Shown here: positions 22,854 through 32,484 of the stretch, one piece after another | Layout of the letters: every line of letters starts with the position of its first letter | Position numbering within the stretch: the first letter of the stretch is position 1 | NCBI RefSeq assembly: GCF_004000765.1 | Contig: NZ_BILW01000007.1 | Coordinates: 62,001 to 126,000, forward strand | From: Paenibacillus chondroitinus NBRC 15376 | GTDB taxonomy: Bacteria > Bacillota > Bacilli > Paenibacillales > NBRC-103111 | Length of the DNA: 64,000 nt | Reading direction: 5' to 3' | Program-made: the position numbers and the translations under genes | Notes under the pieces: generated by a model | What the model saw: the letters and a program-made list of their open reading frames with translations, nothing else | Databases searched by the model: none | Told to the model about the DNA's origin: nothing

Positions 22854-24026
22854 ATGAGATCAACACAGTTGGAGATCATCCCTTTATCCAAAAACATCGC
22901 AGAACGATTAGAAAAGGGGCTCACCCAGCAATTAGAGCTTCTTCGAGGCGGTGTTCAGCCATTTCCTCTTACAGCGGAGGAGACACGGATCGTGGAAGAC
23001 ATACGGGCGCGAACCCGAAAGGAGAACCGGAATAACGTAACACGCACAATGGCCTATTGGGCCTGTTACCAGAAGTACCCTGAACTGCATTGGGCTCTGT
23101 TAGCCCATATGGTCTCCCGCAACGGTGGCTGGAACATGACCGATCTGCATGGGGATCTCCTGCCGCACCTTATTGACGCTGATCAAGCTGAGCATCTGTT
23201 TGCTTTCCTGGAACGCGCGAACGGGCTTATTTTTCAAGATGCTTATCCACAATTGCTGCTTTATGACGAAAGCAAGAAGCGCGAGAAGAACCTGTTTCAC
23301 TTGCTTCCCCATTTGAATATTTCCATCTGGATGATCCCTGTCTGGCATGAATTTTGGACGAACCCGGACTCCACCGCACTGACGATTGCTCTTATTGTGA
23401 ATGAACAAAATTACATCGAGCAGCGAATTGTGCAGAAGGGCAAGTTCCGAGAAACCGTTCTAGATAAGACGCTTTTTAAAGCTCAAGGCTGGATGCAGTT
23501 GAATCAAATTGCTTTCCCTTTTTGGTCCCCGTCCGCCGAAGCCGGCTCCCCCCAGCCTCGTCTGGCCGGACTCATTCTCGAAAATTTTACCGACTTAGCT
23601 GAACGCATAGCCCTTGGGAAAGGCCTCTATGCACTTCTAATCGGAGTGCCGGAAGTGCTGCAAGGTGTACTCCGCTTTGCCGCATCGACGCCCCACACGG
23701 GTTCACGCGCTGACTATTGGCCTCACTTATTTACCCCCATACAAAAAGCCCCCCCTGATCATTTCTATCAGGAGAGGCTGGATGGCTGCTTCCTCAAGAA
23801 GGGAAGCTCGCCTTTGTATAGTCCTACACTTGAGACTGTATGGCCGGATCGGCCGCTACTGCCTGTGGAGCCTGGCGACTGGTTCCAAGATGTTGAAACG
23901 CCAATGGGGTATATGCACCCTATAAAAGTGCCGCAGACCTTTGATTTAACCCAAGCCATGAGCGAAGGGCTTAATAGCATTGAGCTCGCCATACTGGCAG
24001 CGCAGGCTATGAACGTCGTCCGATAA
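22854..24026 (+). CDS. DUF2515 family protein (YppC-like)
   Basis: A 390-residue cytoplasmic protein. Segments such as RTRKENRNNVTRTMAYWACYQKYPELHWALLAHMVSRNGGWNMTDLHGDLLP and NLFHLLPHLNISIWMIPVWHEFW match DUF2515 as I remember it (B. subtilis YppC). It is mainly helical and has no membrane segment or known catalytic motif. Function is unknown. GAGGAGG precedes ATG 22854. Its last 20 bases overlap the end of the convergent flippase gene, so transcripts from both sides overlap. Confidence 0.8.
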   Translation: MRSTQLEIIPLSKNIAERLEKGLTQQLELLRGGVQPFPLTAEETRIVEDIRARTRKENRNNVTRTMAYWACYQKYPELHWALLAHMVSRNGGWNMTDLHGDLLPHLIDADQAEHLFAFLERANGLIFQDAYPQLLLYDESKKREKNLFHLLPHLNISIWMIPVWHEFWTNPDSTALTIALIVNEQNYIEQRIVQKGKFRETVLDKTLFKAQGWMQLNQIAFPFWSPSAEAGSPQPRLAGLILENFTDLAERIALGKGLYALLIGVPEVLQGVLRFAASTPHTGSRADYWPHLFTPIQKAPPDHFYQERLDGCFLKKGSSPLYSPTLETVWPDRPLLPVEPGDWFQDVETPMGYMHPIKVPQTFDLTQAMSEGLNSIELAILAAQAMNVVR

Positions 24027-25698
24027 GGCGGCTTGCTTTGCCGATCAGCTTTTGAACAGGCGCTGGGAAATTCTTGACATCGTCCTTCGTAACCACACGC
24101 GTCGCCATGAGCATCAGCGGGTATAAAGCAGCCGTGAAGCCGCAAACAAGTATTGCGTTGATCCCTTCATTGATCCTGTACAGGCTGGTTGGGTGTACAT
24201 ACGTGTGGGTTAACCACTCAGCCGCGATGCCTAAGCCGGCAATGACCACAATTGAAATCGTTAAACCGATGAAGCGCCGTCCAAGAATGGTGAAGCTCAC
24301 TTCTTTGCGCAGCGTGCGCAAATTGAGCCATGACATAGCGATGAAGCAAAGCCCCGTGGAACCAATAATCCCATAGATGCCGAACCATGGAGCGAGTAAG
24401 AAGCTTCCGGCAAGCTTAACCGCAATACCAACGGCAACATGCAGCATCAGTGGTTTCATACGGCCCATGCCCATTAATACGGCACCTGAGGTCTGCATGA
24501 CAATTTGGAACATAGCGCCCAAAGTTAACAAGGAGATCATGTAAGGTCCATGACTCATGCCATAGGCTGTATCTTCGTGTCCGAACATGAAGAAATCGAG
24601 TGGGCGTGCAGCAATCGCGATCACGAGCACTGCAGGCAATCCAGATAAAATAGACAGCTGCAGTACTCTGGTTGTTTGATGCCCTACCTGCTTCAAATCT
24701 TTGCGGGAGTAAGCCGCTGAAATAATAGGCACGACAGATTGGCTGAGCGCAATGGCCAAAATAATTGGAATGCCCGCCAGAGATTGCGCCCGGCCCCCGA
24801 TAATCCCAACCAAACCAAGCGCCTCGCTGCTGCCGATCTTCCCTTCCAAGAGGGGAATGATGATCGACGTATCGATCGCATAGACCAAGGTAACCGTCAC
24901 TGAGAAGATGACGATCGGGATCGAAAGCTTCAGCAGGCTGCGGTAGATATCCCTGTACCTTGCAGGCGCTGTTGCAGGTGCCGAAGAATGTACAGCGGCG
25001 GTTTCATTAGCCGCAGCATGAGACACATTTTCTTTCAGCCTTTGAGCGTCCCTGCGTTTGAGCTTCATCGCATAGTAAAGCATAACGGCAAGTGCGGCGA
25101 TGCCGCCCATCACCCCGCCGAATGATGCACCTGCTACCCCCCAAGCCAAGCTGATGTTTAATAAAATAAAGGCAAGACCAATCGAAGTGACCAGTCTAAA
25201 AATTTGCTCCACAACTTGCGAGACCCCATTAGGCATCATGTTTTGTCGGCCTTGGAAATAACCGCGCATAATCGCAATAAGCGGGAAGAACAGCATGGCC
25301 GGTGCGATAGCGCGTGTTGCCAGCGTAGCGTCAGGTCCGCCGCGTGATATTTGTTCCGCATAAATCGGCGCAAACACATATAAGAGCACGGTCATGAATG
25401 CGCCAGCAACGATAGCAAATAAAATAGCTGCGCGATAAATTCGCTCCGCCTCGGCAGGTCGTCCAATCGCGTATTTTTCCGATACCATTTTGCTTAACGC
25501 GCTGGGAATCCCTGCTGTCGCTACAACAAGAAGAATAGAGTACAAATTAAAAGCTATCGAATAACTGCCCATTCCCCCCTCGTGCAGTAGGTGCACGAGC
25601 GGAATACGCTGAAAAACGCCGAGAAACCGCGCTACAAGCGCGGCTACGGTGAGAATGAGCGTCCCTTTTACAAGAGAATCTTTGGTTTCCTTCGTCAA
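24007..25698 (-). CDS. MurJ/SpoVB-type lipid flippase (YtgP-like)
   Basis: A 563-residue polytopic protein of the MOP exporter superfamily with about 14 helices. The N-terminus reads LVKGTLILTVAALVARFLGVFQRIPLVHLLHEGGMGSYSIAFNLYSILLVVATAGIPSALSKMVSEK, followed by PAMLFFPLIAIMRGYFQGRQNMMPNGVSQVVEQ, which is diagnostic for the SpoVB/YtgP branch. YtgP is the main lipid II flippase of Bacillus; SpoVB acts in spore cortex synthesis. Sequence alone does not separate the two roles. Start: TTG 25698 after TAGGAA. A His/Ala-rich cytoplasmic loop is near residue 225. Confidence 0.85.
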   Translation of the reverse strand: MTKETKDSLVKGTLILTVAALVARFLGVFQRIPLVHLLHEGGMGSYSIAFNLYSILLVVATAGIPSALSKMVSEKYAIGRPAEAERIYRAAILFAIVAGAFMTVLLYVFAPIYAEQISRGGPDATLATRAIAPAMLFFPLIAIMRGYFQGRQNMMPNGVSQVVEQIFRLVTSIGLAFILLNISLAWGVAGASFGGVMGGIAALAVMLYYAMKLKRRDAQRLKENVSHAAANETAAVHSSAPATAPARYRDIYRSLLKLSIPIVIFSVTVTLVYAIDTSIIIPLLEGKIGSSEALGLVGIIGGRAQSLAGIPIILAIALSQSVVPIISAAYSRKDLKQVGHQTTRVLQLSILSGLPAVLVIAIAARPLDFFMFGHEDTAYGMSHGPYMISLLTLGAMFQIVMQTSGAVLMGMGRMKPLMLHVAVGIAVKLAGSFLLAPWFGIYGIIGSTGLCFIAMSWLNLRTLRKEVSFTILGRRFIGLTISIVVIAGLGIAAEWLTHTYVHPTSLYRINEGINAILVCGFTAALYPLMLMATRVVTKDDVKNFPAPVQKLIGKASRLIGRRS

Positions 25699-25745
25699 AT
25701 GTGTTCCTACTCTCTAATCCCGTATTCAAACAACACGATGTTCAA

Positions 25746-26225
25746 TTAAAAAACCCAAATCAAGAAAAGAACGATCATCGCCAGCTGCAGCACAATTTTG
25801 ACAGCGCTGCTGGCAAAGAAACCGATCACGGAGCCTATCCCGGCGCTGATCGCATTTTGCCATTTCGTGCCGATAATGATTTCTCCAATCACCGCACCTA
25901 AGAAAGGTCCTATGATTAACCCGAAAGCCGGAATGACGAAAGGTCCCACAATAAGGCCAATCGTACTCCCGATCACAGCCGCCTTCGAACCTCCGAATTT
26001 CTTGACTCCCATTGCGCTAACAGCGTAATCGGCAACCATAATAATAAGGACGATCAGGGTTTGCGTGGTCCAGAACACCCAGCCAAACGGCTCAAAGCTG
26101 ATCAGCCAGCCATATAGAAAGAACGCCGCATAGATAGCCAAAACACCGGGCAGCACTGGATAAACCGCACCTATCATACCTACAACAAACAAAAGAATGA
26201 CCAAGCTCCAGGCTAACGTGATCAT
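25746..26225 (-). CDS. DUF456 membrane protein
   Basis: A 159-residue membrane protein with four to five helices and the glycine-rich pattern of DUF456: FVVGMIGAVYPVLPGVLAIYAAFFLYGW, then KFGGSKAAVIGSTIGLIVGPFVIPAFGLIIGPFLGAVIGEII. The glycine zipper-like repeats resemble those of glycine-zipper membrane proteins. Function is unknown. ATG 26225 follows GGAGATGAG. It sits between the flippase and a HAD phosphatase on the same strand and could be part of one transcript. Confidence 0.85.
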   Translation of the reverse strand: MITLAWSLVILLFVVGMIGAVYPVLPGVLAIYAAFFLYGWLISFEPFGWVFWTTQTLIVLIIMVADYAVSAMGVKKFGGSKAAVIGSTIGLIVGPFVIPAFGLIIGPFLGAVIGEIIIGTKWQNAISAGIGSVIGFFASSAVKIVLQLAMIVLFLIWVF

Positions 26226-26267
26226 GAGCTCATCTCCGTCCGATATTGTACTGGCTAAACTGGCTAA

Positions 26268-27002
26268 TTACAGCATATAAGTGTGAATAATTTTGGCAAC
26301 CGCACTTTCTTCGTTCGTCACCGTCGTGATATCCGCAATCTGTTTGACTTCATCCTGCGCATTGCCCATAGCAACACCAAGACCAGCTTCACGAATCATC
26401 GTGATATCATTCTGGCTGTCCCCCATCGCAATCACTTCCGACATCTGAATCCCGAGAAGCTGACAAACAGCCTCCACACCGCTTGCTTTGCTAATCCCAA
26501 GCGGGTTTAATTCAATGTTCGACGGATGAGAGTTGGTGATTTCAAGCGTTCCCCAGCTCTCTGCAATTTCGCGAATACGCTGCAGCTTCTCCGCGTTTTC
26601 CGTAAAGAAACCGAACTTCAGCCATTCGCCATTCGGGATGTCCAAGCCTTCGCGCTCGCGGTTGAAAACACCTTCAACAGAGTAAGCCCACCACCAACAG
26701 TCATGCTCCTCAGCCAGCGCATGTAATCGGCTCACGGTTTCGACCGGAAGCAGTGTCCGCCGAAGCAATTTGTTCGGCGACTCCCATACTTCACTGCCAT
26801 TTACCATAACCATTGGCGTAGATAGCCCCAGCTCCTGAATGTAAGGCAAGGCGCTGATGGCTCCGCGGCCGGTCGACATGATGACGATTTTGCCAGCTTC
26901 CGTCGCTTGACGAATGGCGGATTGATTTTCCGGCGATATTTTTTTCTCCTCATCCAGTAAGGTACCGTCCATATCGAGGGCAATTAACTTATAAAGTCCC
27001 AC
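26268..27002 (-). CDS. Cof-type HAD-IIB phosphatase
   Basis: A 244-residue haloacid-dehalogenase-like hydrolase: motif I LIALDMDGTLLDE near residue 6, motif II IVMSTGRG, the cap domain in the middle, motif III lysine in LGISKASGVEAV, and motif IV IAMGDSQNDITMI. Enzymes of this class dephosphorylate sugar phosphates or flavin and pyridoxal phosphates. GTG 27002 is 9 bases after AGGAG; the ATG at 27011 touches that site and cannot be used. It lies 42 bases after asparagine synthetase on the same strand. Confidence 0.88.
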   Translation of the reverse strand: MGLYKLIALDMDGTLLDEEKKISPENQSAIRQATEAGKIVIMSTGRGAISALPYIQELGLSTPMVMVNGSEVWESPNKLLRRTLLPVETVSRLHALAEEHDCWWWAYSVEGVFNREREGLDIPNGEWLKFGFFTENAEKLQRIREIAESWGTLEITNSHPSNIELNPLGISKASGVEAVCQLLGIQMSEVIAMGDSQNDITMIREAGLGVAMGNAQDEVKQIADITTVTNEESAVAKIIHTYML

Positions 27003-27044
27003 GTTCCCCATCTCCTGTCTATACGGTTGTCGTCCTTGATAGAC

Positions 27045-28919
27045 CTAGTAAGCAGCGAGCACTTTCTTAGGCAGCTCTTCCATAAAAGTCATATGCCAGA
27101 GGGCAAAAATATAGATCGTCCAAATCCGGCGCGCATAATCGCCCTGGCCGTTACGGTGCTTCTGAAGCATCCGCTCTACCGTGTTCATATTAATATAATC
27201 TTCAATTCCGCTGGCTTTGATCTGCTCAAGCAGCACATCCCCCATCGGACCTTGTACCCATTGACGCAAAGGTACAGGGAAACCCAGCTTCGGACGGTTC
27301 AGAATCGGGTCCGGGATAATGCCTTCCATCGCTTTACGGAAAATATATTTGGTCGTTCCGTTGGCAATGCGATATTTCGCCGGGATGCGGCGTGCCACAT
27401 CGAACAGCTCCTTATCCAGGAAAGGAACTCGCAGTTCAAGCGAATGCGCCATCGTCATTTTATCGGCTTTCATCAGGATATCGCCGGGCATCCACAGATT
27501 CATATCGATATACTGCATCCGGCTGACCGGATCAAGATGTTTAGTCTTGTTGTAATAGTCTCCAGCGATCTGCACGGGATTCTTATAAGCCCGCAGCATC
27601 TCCGTATCGAGACGCAGCACTTCCGCTTTCATATCCTCTGTGAAAATCTTCGCGTTACCAAGGAAGCGCTCCTCCAGCGGCGTCGTGCCGCGCAACACAT
27701 AGTTGCGCCCCTTCACGCTGTTTGGCAGCATCCGCGCGAAGCGGTTCAGCATGCGCTTGATCGAATGCGGCAGCTGATCGATCGGCCGCAGCGACTGCGG
27801 CTCGCGATAGATGCGGTAGCCGCCGAACAGCTCGTCCGCGCCTTCGCCGGACAGCACAACCGTCACGTGCTCGCGCGCAAGCTGCGCCACGTGGTAGAGG
27901 GCAATGGCCGAAGGATCGGCAACAGGCTCGTCCTGGTGCCAGATCGCCTTCGGCATCGTGCTGAAGAAGTCATCCTTCGTGATGACTTTGTCGTAGTGCT
28001 CTGTGCCAAGCGCCGCAGCCGTTTGGGCGGCGATTGGCGTCTCATTGTTGGCGCCTTCGAAGCCAACGGAGAACGTGCGGATCGGTTCAATGTTCCGCAT
28101 ATGGGTGGCAATGGCCGTGGAGTCAATCCCGCTGGACAAGAAACATCCGCGCTCCACATCACTGACCATGTGGTGCTTGACGGAGTCCTTCAACGTTTCG
28201 CGGATTTGCTCCACGTAATAGTCAAAAGGACGTTCCTCAGGTTCGAACATCGGATCCCAATACTTATGTATGGACATTTCGCCATCGAAGGTTACCTTCA
28301 CATAGTGGGCCGGCGGCAGTTTGTGGATGCCGTGGAACATCGTGTTCGGCTCTGGAACATACTGAAAGGTCAGATAGTTCAGCAAGCTGTCCGTATGGAT
28401 CAACCGGTTCATGCCATCCGCAGCGAGCAAGCTCTTAATTTCCGAGCCAAACAAAAACTGACGGTCGTTGACATGATAATAAAACGGCTTAATGCCGAAA
28501 TGGTCTCTCGCTCCGAACAGCTGCTTCTTTTTCTTGTCCCAGATCACGAATCCGAACATACCGCGCAAATGCTTGACGCATTCCTCTCCGAACTCCTCGT
28601 AGAGATGAACAATAACCTCCGTATCGCTATGCGTGCGGAATTGGTGTCCGCGTTCCTGCAGCATTCCGCGTAACTCTTTGTAATTATAAATTTCTCCGTT
28701 AAAAATGATCCAGACGGAATCATCCTCGTTGGCTAGCGGCTGATGCCCTTCTTGAATATCAATAATGGACAACCGGCGAAAGCCAAGACCAATCCGATTA
28801 TCCGTCCAAAAACCGGAATCGTTCGGTCCCCGATGCACAATCACATCCGTCATTTGCTGCAGCATCGCAACTGTTGGTTCTCTATCTTCAAAATACATCA
28901 CACCCGTAATACCACACAT
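27045..28919 (-). CDS. Asparagine synthetase, glutamine-hydrolysing (AsnB/AsnO type)
   Basis: A 624-residue enzyme making asparagine from aspartate, ATP and glutamine. Met1-Cys2 (MCGITGV) provides the N-terminal nucleophile of the glutaminase domain (residues 2-200), with RLSIIDIQEGHQPL and NGEIYNY. The synthetase domain has the pyrophosphate loop FLSSGIDSTAI near residue 255 and VVLSGEGADELFGGYRIYREP. The Met must be first for Cys2 to be exposed, so ATG 28919 is chosen over GTG 28931. B. subtilis has three paralogues; AsnO is linked to sporulation, but I cannot tell which one this matches. A 548-codon reading frame on the opposite strand is an artefact of its codon use. Confidence 0.92.
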   Translation of the reverse strand: MCGITGVMYFEDREPTVAMLQQMTDVIVHRGPNDSGFWTDNRIGLGFRRLSIIDIQEGHQPLANEDDSVWIIFNGEIYNYKELRGMLQERGHQFRTHSDTEVIVHLYEEFGEECVKHLRGMFGFVIWDKKKKQLFGARDHFGIKPFYYHVNDRQFLFGSEIKSLLAADGMNRLIHTDSLLNYLTFQYVPEPNTMFHGIHKLPPAHYVKVTFDGEMSIHKYWDPMFEPEERPFDYYVEQIRETLKDSVKHHMVSDVERGCFLSSGIDSTAIATHMRNIEPIRTFSVGFEGANNETPIAAQTAAALGTEHYDKVITKDDFFSTMPKAIWHQDEPVADPSAIALYHVAQLAREHVTVVLSGEGADELFGGYRIYREPQSLRPIDQLPHSIKRMLNRFARMLPNSVKGRNYVLRGTTPLEERFLGNAKIFTEDMKAEVLRLDTEMLRAYKNPVQIAGDYYNKTKHLDPVSRMQYIDMNLWMPGDILMKADKMTMAHSLELRVPFLDKELFDVARRIPAKYRIANGTTKYIFRKAMEGIIPDPILNRPKLGFPVPLRQWVQGPMGDVLLEQIKASGIEDYINMNTVERMLQKHRNGQGDYARRIWTIYIFALWHMTFMEELPKKVLAAY

Positions 28920-29195
28920 GGTGAAACTCACTCCTCCGTACCATTCATCAAACTATCTCTCGCGACTACCGATACATTAGTATACCATATCCGTCCGCCA
29001 TACTGGAAATAGGATGAAAGTACGCATTCAGCTGTCTATCATAGGAAAATGAAGGTAATGATCAGTCTTTTTAATGAAGCTGTGAATCGCGTCGTTTTCA
29101 TGCTGTCCCCCACCTTTCTTTTCTCTACGCACAAAAGTTTACCTCACGCAACTTTTAGCGTATAGGAGGGTTCTCCTCCTTACCTCAACATATGC

Positions 29196-30062
29196 TCAGG
29201 AATGAAGAACGGTTCCACCTCTTATATATTGCTTCCTGTAGGCAAGCGGTGAGAGACCTATTTTGGCACGAAAACAGTTCGAGAAATAAGCGGCATGATG
29301 GAAGCCCACCTCCTCAGAGATACGCTCAATCGACCACTGCGTTTTCAGCAGCAGCAGCTTGGATTGTTCAATTCGATAGGCAAGCAAATACTCGAGTGGC
29401 GTGCAGCCATACACACTTTTCATACAGCGGCTCAAATAATTCGGATGAAAATGGAACTCGTCAGCCAACCGCTCATTGGTCAAATCAGCCGAGTAATGCT
29501 GCTTGAGATAAGCTTCGATTCGCTCAGCCAATCTATGTACTTTGGATTGCTCATCAGGTTTACTTCCAATATCTAACGCACGCAAAATTTCCGTAAAAAT
29601 GCGCTGCTCTTCCCAGAACGATACCGACCTCTCCGAGACGGACATTTGTAGGAGTTGGTGCCAAAGCTCTTGGATCCGCTCGGGGTCCGACGCTCCCCCT
29701 TGTTGAGCAAGGGTAATTTCATTTTTTTGAGGTAAAACGAATTCGCTGCGCGGAAAGGGCTTGCTCTCTCTGATCGTGTAAGGGCTGCTGGTTTGAAAAT
29801 GAAGCCAATAAAAATGACACTCCGCCTCACAGGGACGCACGGCATAATGATATTTATCCGGAAGCAGCAGCACGTATTGGCCCTCGGTCAAGCTCCACGT
29901 TAACTCCTCTTCCCCCAAATGCAGCGTACCTTTCGTAATGAGAAGAAGGTCATACATCCCTAACCCTGCGCGATCCGGATGCGTGTCCCCTGCCTGGTAC
30001 GCCCTGAACCCGCTCTCCAAATAATAAGGAAGAGGCGGTGCAGCTAACGATATCTCTTTCAT
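29196..30062 (-). CDS. AraC-family transcriptional regulator
   Basis: A 288-residue regulator. Residues 20-120 are a cupin-like sugar-sensing domain (GMYDLLLITKGTLHLGEEELTWSLTEGQYVLLLPDKYHYA). The C-terminal 100 residues contain two helix-turn-helix motifs: LADEFHFHPNYLSRCMKSVYGCTPLEYLLAYRIEQSKLLL and SIERISEEVGFHHAAYFSNCFRAKIGLSPLAYRKQY. It is divergent from the GH127 gene 134 bases away, which it most likely activates in response to an arabinose-containing ligand. A GC-rich inverted repeat (AGGAGG/CCTCCT) lies just after its stop at 29164-29180. Confidence 0.9.
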   Translation of the reverse strand: MKEISLAAPPLPYYLESGFRAYQAGDTHPDRAGLGMYDLLLITKGTLHLGEEELTWSLTEGQYVLLLPDKYHYAVRPCEAECHFYWLHFQTSSPYTIRESKPFPRSEFVLPQKNEITLAQQGGASDPERIQELWHQLLQMSVSERSVSFWEEQRIFTEILRALDIGSKPDEQSKVHRLAERIEAYLKQHYSADLTNERLADEFHFHPNYLSRCMKSVYGCTPLEYLLAYRIEQSKLLLLKTQWSIERISEEVGFHHAAYFSNCFRAKIGLSPLAYRKQYIRGGTVLHS

Positions 30063-30196
30063 TAGGTGGCGACTCCTTTAAAAAGTTGTGTGAAATTTTA
30101 TAAATAACTGGTTGTATTTCCACCTGTTTCTTCCCCAGTATCCCTCATATAATTGGAGAAAGTAAAGCCCATTTCGCAAATTCGGGAGGTTGCTTC

Positions 30197-32179
30197 ATGT
30201 CAAATGCACTGCTGCAGGCCAAGCATAAATTGTCCTTGAATCAAATCCAAATCAACGATAACTTCTGGAATCATTACGTCAGTCTTGTTCGCAATACGGT
30301 CATTCCCTATCAATGGGATGCGCTGAATGATCGTATTCCCGATGCCGAACCCAGCCATGCGATCCATAATTTCCGGATTGCCGCAGGCTTGGAAACAGGG
30401 GAATACCACGGTTGGGTGTTTCAGGATTCCGATCTCGCCAAATGGCTCGAGGCGGTCGCCTATTCCCTTCAACAGCAGCCTGATGCAGCGTTGGAACAGA
30501 CCGCAGACGAGACCATTGACCTGATCGTGCAAGCGCAGCAAAGCGATGGTTATTTAAATACATACTTTACCATTAAAGAACCTGGCAAGCGTTGGACGAA
30601 CTTATACGAGTGCCACGAACTGTATTGCGCAGGCCATATGATTGAAGCAGCCGTTGCGTATTTTGAGGCTACAGGGAAAAGGAAGCTGCTGGATGCGATG
30701 TGCCGTTTTGCGGATCATATTCAGGATGTATTCGGGCCTGAGGAAGGTAAAATTCGAGGCTATGACGGGCATCAGGAAATTGAATTAGCCTTGATCAAAC
30801 TGTATACGGTAACGAAGCAGGAGAAATATCTCCAGCTTGCCTGCTATTTCATCGATGAGCGAGGACAGCAGCCCAATTTCTTCGATGGGGAGTGGGAGCG
30901 GAGGGGAAAAACCTCCATCTATCGCGCCGGTGAAACCCCATTGCCGAGTCTGAGCAGCATTTATAATCAGAGCCATCTGCCTGTTCGTGAGCAAGATACA
31001 GCTACCGGGCACTCGGTTAGGGCCGTTTACATGTACACGGCCATGGCTGATTTGGCCAGATTGACCGGGGACGAGAAGCTGCTTGCCGCATGCAAGAAGC
31101 TTTGGGCGAATATGACGCAGAAGCAAATGTACATCACGGGAGGCATCGGTTCGACGCACCATGGGGAGGCGTTCTCGTTCGACTATGATCTGCCGAATGA
31201 TACGGTGTACGCTGAGACTTGCGCTTCCATCGGTTTAGTTTATTTTGCTCAGCGAATGCTGCGTCTCGAAACGCGGAGCGAGTATGCCGACGTGATCGAG
31301 CGGGCGTTATATAACATCATCATCGGCAGTATGAGTCAGGATGGCAAACAATTTTTTTATGTGAATCCGTTGGAGGTCTGGCCACAAGCTTCGGCGAGCA
31401 ATCCCGGCAAACGTCATGTGAAAGCTGAGCGCCAGAAATGGTTTGGATGCGCGTGCTGCCCTCCGAACTTGGCTCGGATTCTCTCTTCGCTTGGGGAATA
31501 TATTTATACGACTGAACCAGGACGAATCAACTGCCATTTATTTATCGGCAGCGAAAGTACGATTACGTTGGACGATGCAACGCAAGTTGGGTTGAAACAA
31601 GTCAGTTCGTTGCCTTGGAGTGGAGATACTTCGCTTGAACTAAGCTTGGCTCTGCCACGCTCGTTCATATTGGCTCTGCGCGTGCCTTACTGGTGCGACA
31701 GCCAACCTCAATTGTTCATCAACGGTGAGAAAGAGGATACGTACGCGGTTGAGAATGGCTACGCAATTATCGACCGTATTTGGACGGATGGTGACACCGT
31801 CACTTGGCTGCTTCCGATGGAGGCACACCTCATCCAAGCGAATCCGCTTATCCGCAGCAATGCCGGGAAAGCCGCGATTCAAAGAGGGCCGCTTGTATAC
31901 TGCGTTGAGCAGGTCGATAATGGCGCTCCTCTGGCTACGCTTAGCCTTCAGAGTGGAACAAGGCTGAAAGTGGAAGCCGACACAAGTGCGCTTGGTGGCA
32001 CAGTGAAGATTGAGGCTGAAGGCTTTAGGGATGCGACGCCTGAGGCTTGGGCTTCGGCGGAGCCGTACCGTCGCTGGGCGCCATCGGCGGACCCAGTCGC
32101 CTTGCACGCGGTTCCCTATTTCCAATGGGGGAATCGGGGGGTTGGCGAGATGGCGGTGTGGATTCGGGTACACCAGTGA
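30197..32179 (+). CDS. Glycoside hydrolase family 127 (beta-L-arabinofuranosidase-like)
   Basis: A 660-residue enzyme expected to release beta-L-arabinofuranose from arabino-oligosaccharides. The barrel domain carries VYAETCASIG (the Glu-x-Cys pair that ligates zinc) and WFGCACCPPNLAR, whose paired cysteines supply the nucleophile and zinc ligands known from HypBA1. Other family blocks are SDGYLNTYF, YECHELYCAGHMIEAAVAYFEATGK and GGIGSTHHGEAFSFDYDLPNDT. The C-terminal third is beta-sandwich. There is no signal peptide, so it acts on imported oligosaccharides in the cytoplasm. GGGAGG lies before ATG 30197. The divergent AraC gene is its likely regulator; no sugar transporter is adjacent. Confidence 0.92.
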   Translation: MSNALLQAKHKLSLNQIQINDNFWNHYVSLVRNTVIPYQWDALNDRIPDAEPSHAIHNFRIAAGLETGEYHGWVFQDSDLAKWLEAVAYSLQQQPDAALEQTADETIDLIVQAQQSDGYLNTYFTIKEPGKRWTNLYECHELYCAGHMIEAAVAYFEATGKRKLLDAMCRFADHIQDVFGPEEGKIRGYDGHQEIELALIKLYTVTKQEKYLQLACYFIDERGQQPNFFDGEWERRGKTSIYRAGETPLPSLSSIYNQSHLPVREQDTATGHSVRAVYMYTAMADLARLTGDEKLLAACKKLWANMTQKQMYITGGIGSTHHGEAFSFDYDLPNDTVYAETCASIGLVYFAQRMLRLETRSEYADVIERALYNIIIGSMSQDGKQFFYVNPLEVWPQASASNPGKRHVKAERQKWFGCACCPPNLARILSSLGEYIYTTEPGRINCHLFIGSESTITLDDATQVGLKQVSSLPWSGDTSLELSLALPRSFILALRVPYWCDSQPQLFINGEKEDTYAVENGYAIIDRIWTDGDTVTWLLPMEAHLIQANPLIRSNAGKAAIQRGPLVYCVEQVDNGAPLATLSLQSGTRLKVEADTSALGGTVKIEAEGFRDATPEAWASAEPYRRWAPSADPVALHAVPYFQWGNRGVGEMAVWIRVHQ

Positions 32180-32189
32180 AGTTAGGAAA

Positions 32190-32221
32190 GAGGCTGCTTT
32201 TTGAAGCGGCCTCTTTTTTTG
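32190..32221 (+). terminator. Rho-independent terminator of the GH127 gene
   Basis: GAGGCTGCTT (32190-32199) pairs with AAGCGGCCTC (32204-32213) with one wobble and is followed by eight T. Confidence 0.88.
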
Positions 32222-32277
32222 CGCTTGTACTCGGTCTTGCGGTCTTGCGCTCCTGGTTCCTTGGATTCTCTTTTAGA

Positions 32278-32455
32278 GGGAACTCCGGTACGCTATTTTG
32301 CCAAATTCCCACTACTTAAAGGTTTAGCGGGAACTATAGTCCGCTATTTCGATGTATTCCCCTGAAAAAGTGAGGTTTGCGAACAAATAAGACCCCACAG
32401 TTCCCCCTAATCGCGAAAAGAGCCCTTTTCGCTCAAATAGGGGACTGTAGTTCCC
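32278..32455. repeat. 178-bp composite inverted-repeat element, copy 2
   Basis: Units at 32278-32298 and 32329-32349 (forward) and 32385-32405 and 32435-32455 (inverted). Spacing is 51, 56 and 50 bases. A short hairpin, GCGAAAA with TTTTCGC, lies between units 3 and 4. The element fills the convergent gap between GH127 and the first penicillin-binding protein, where the latter has no obvious terminator of its own. No gene is seen in 32180-32484. Confidence 0.88.
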
Positions 32456-32484
32456 TCTCGTGAGCGAAAGAGAAGAGCCCCAAC

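Noticed and set aside
27027..28673. A 548-codon frame on the plus strand
   Set aside because: It lies fully opposite asparagine synthetase, has no family features and results from codon bias of the real gene.
32025..32319. Small frames across the end of GH127 and the following gap
   Set aside because: They are mirror or shifted frames crossing a terminator and the repeat element.
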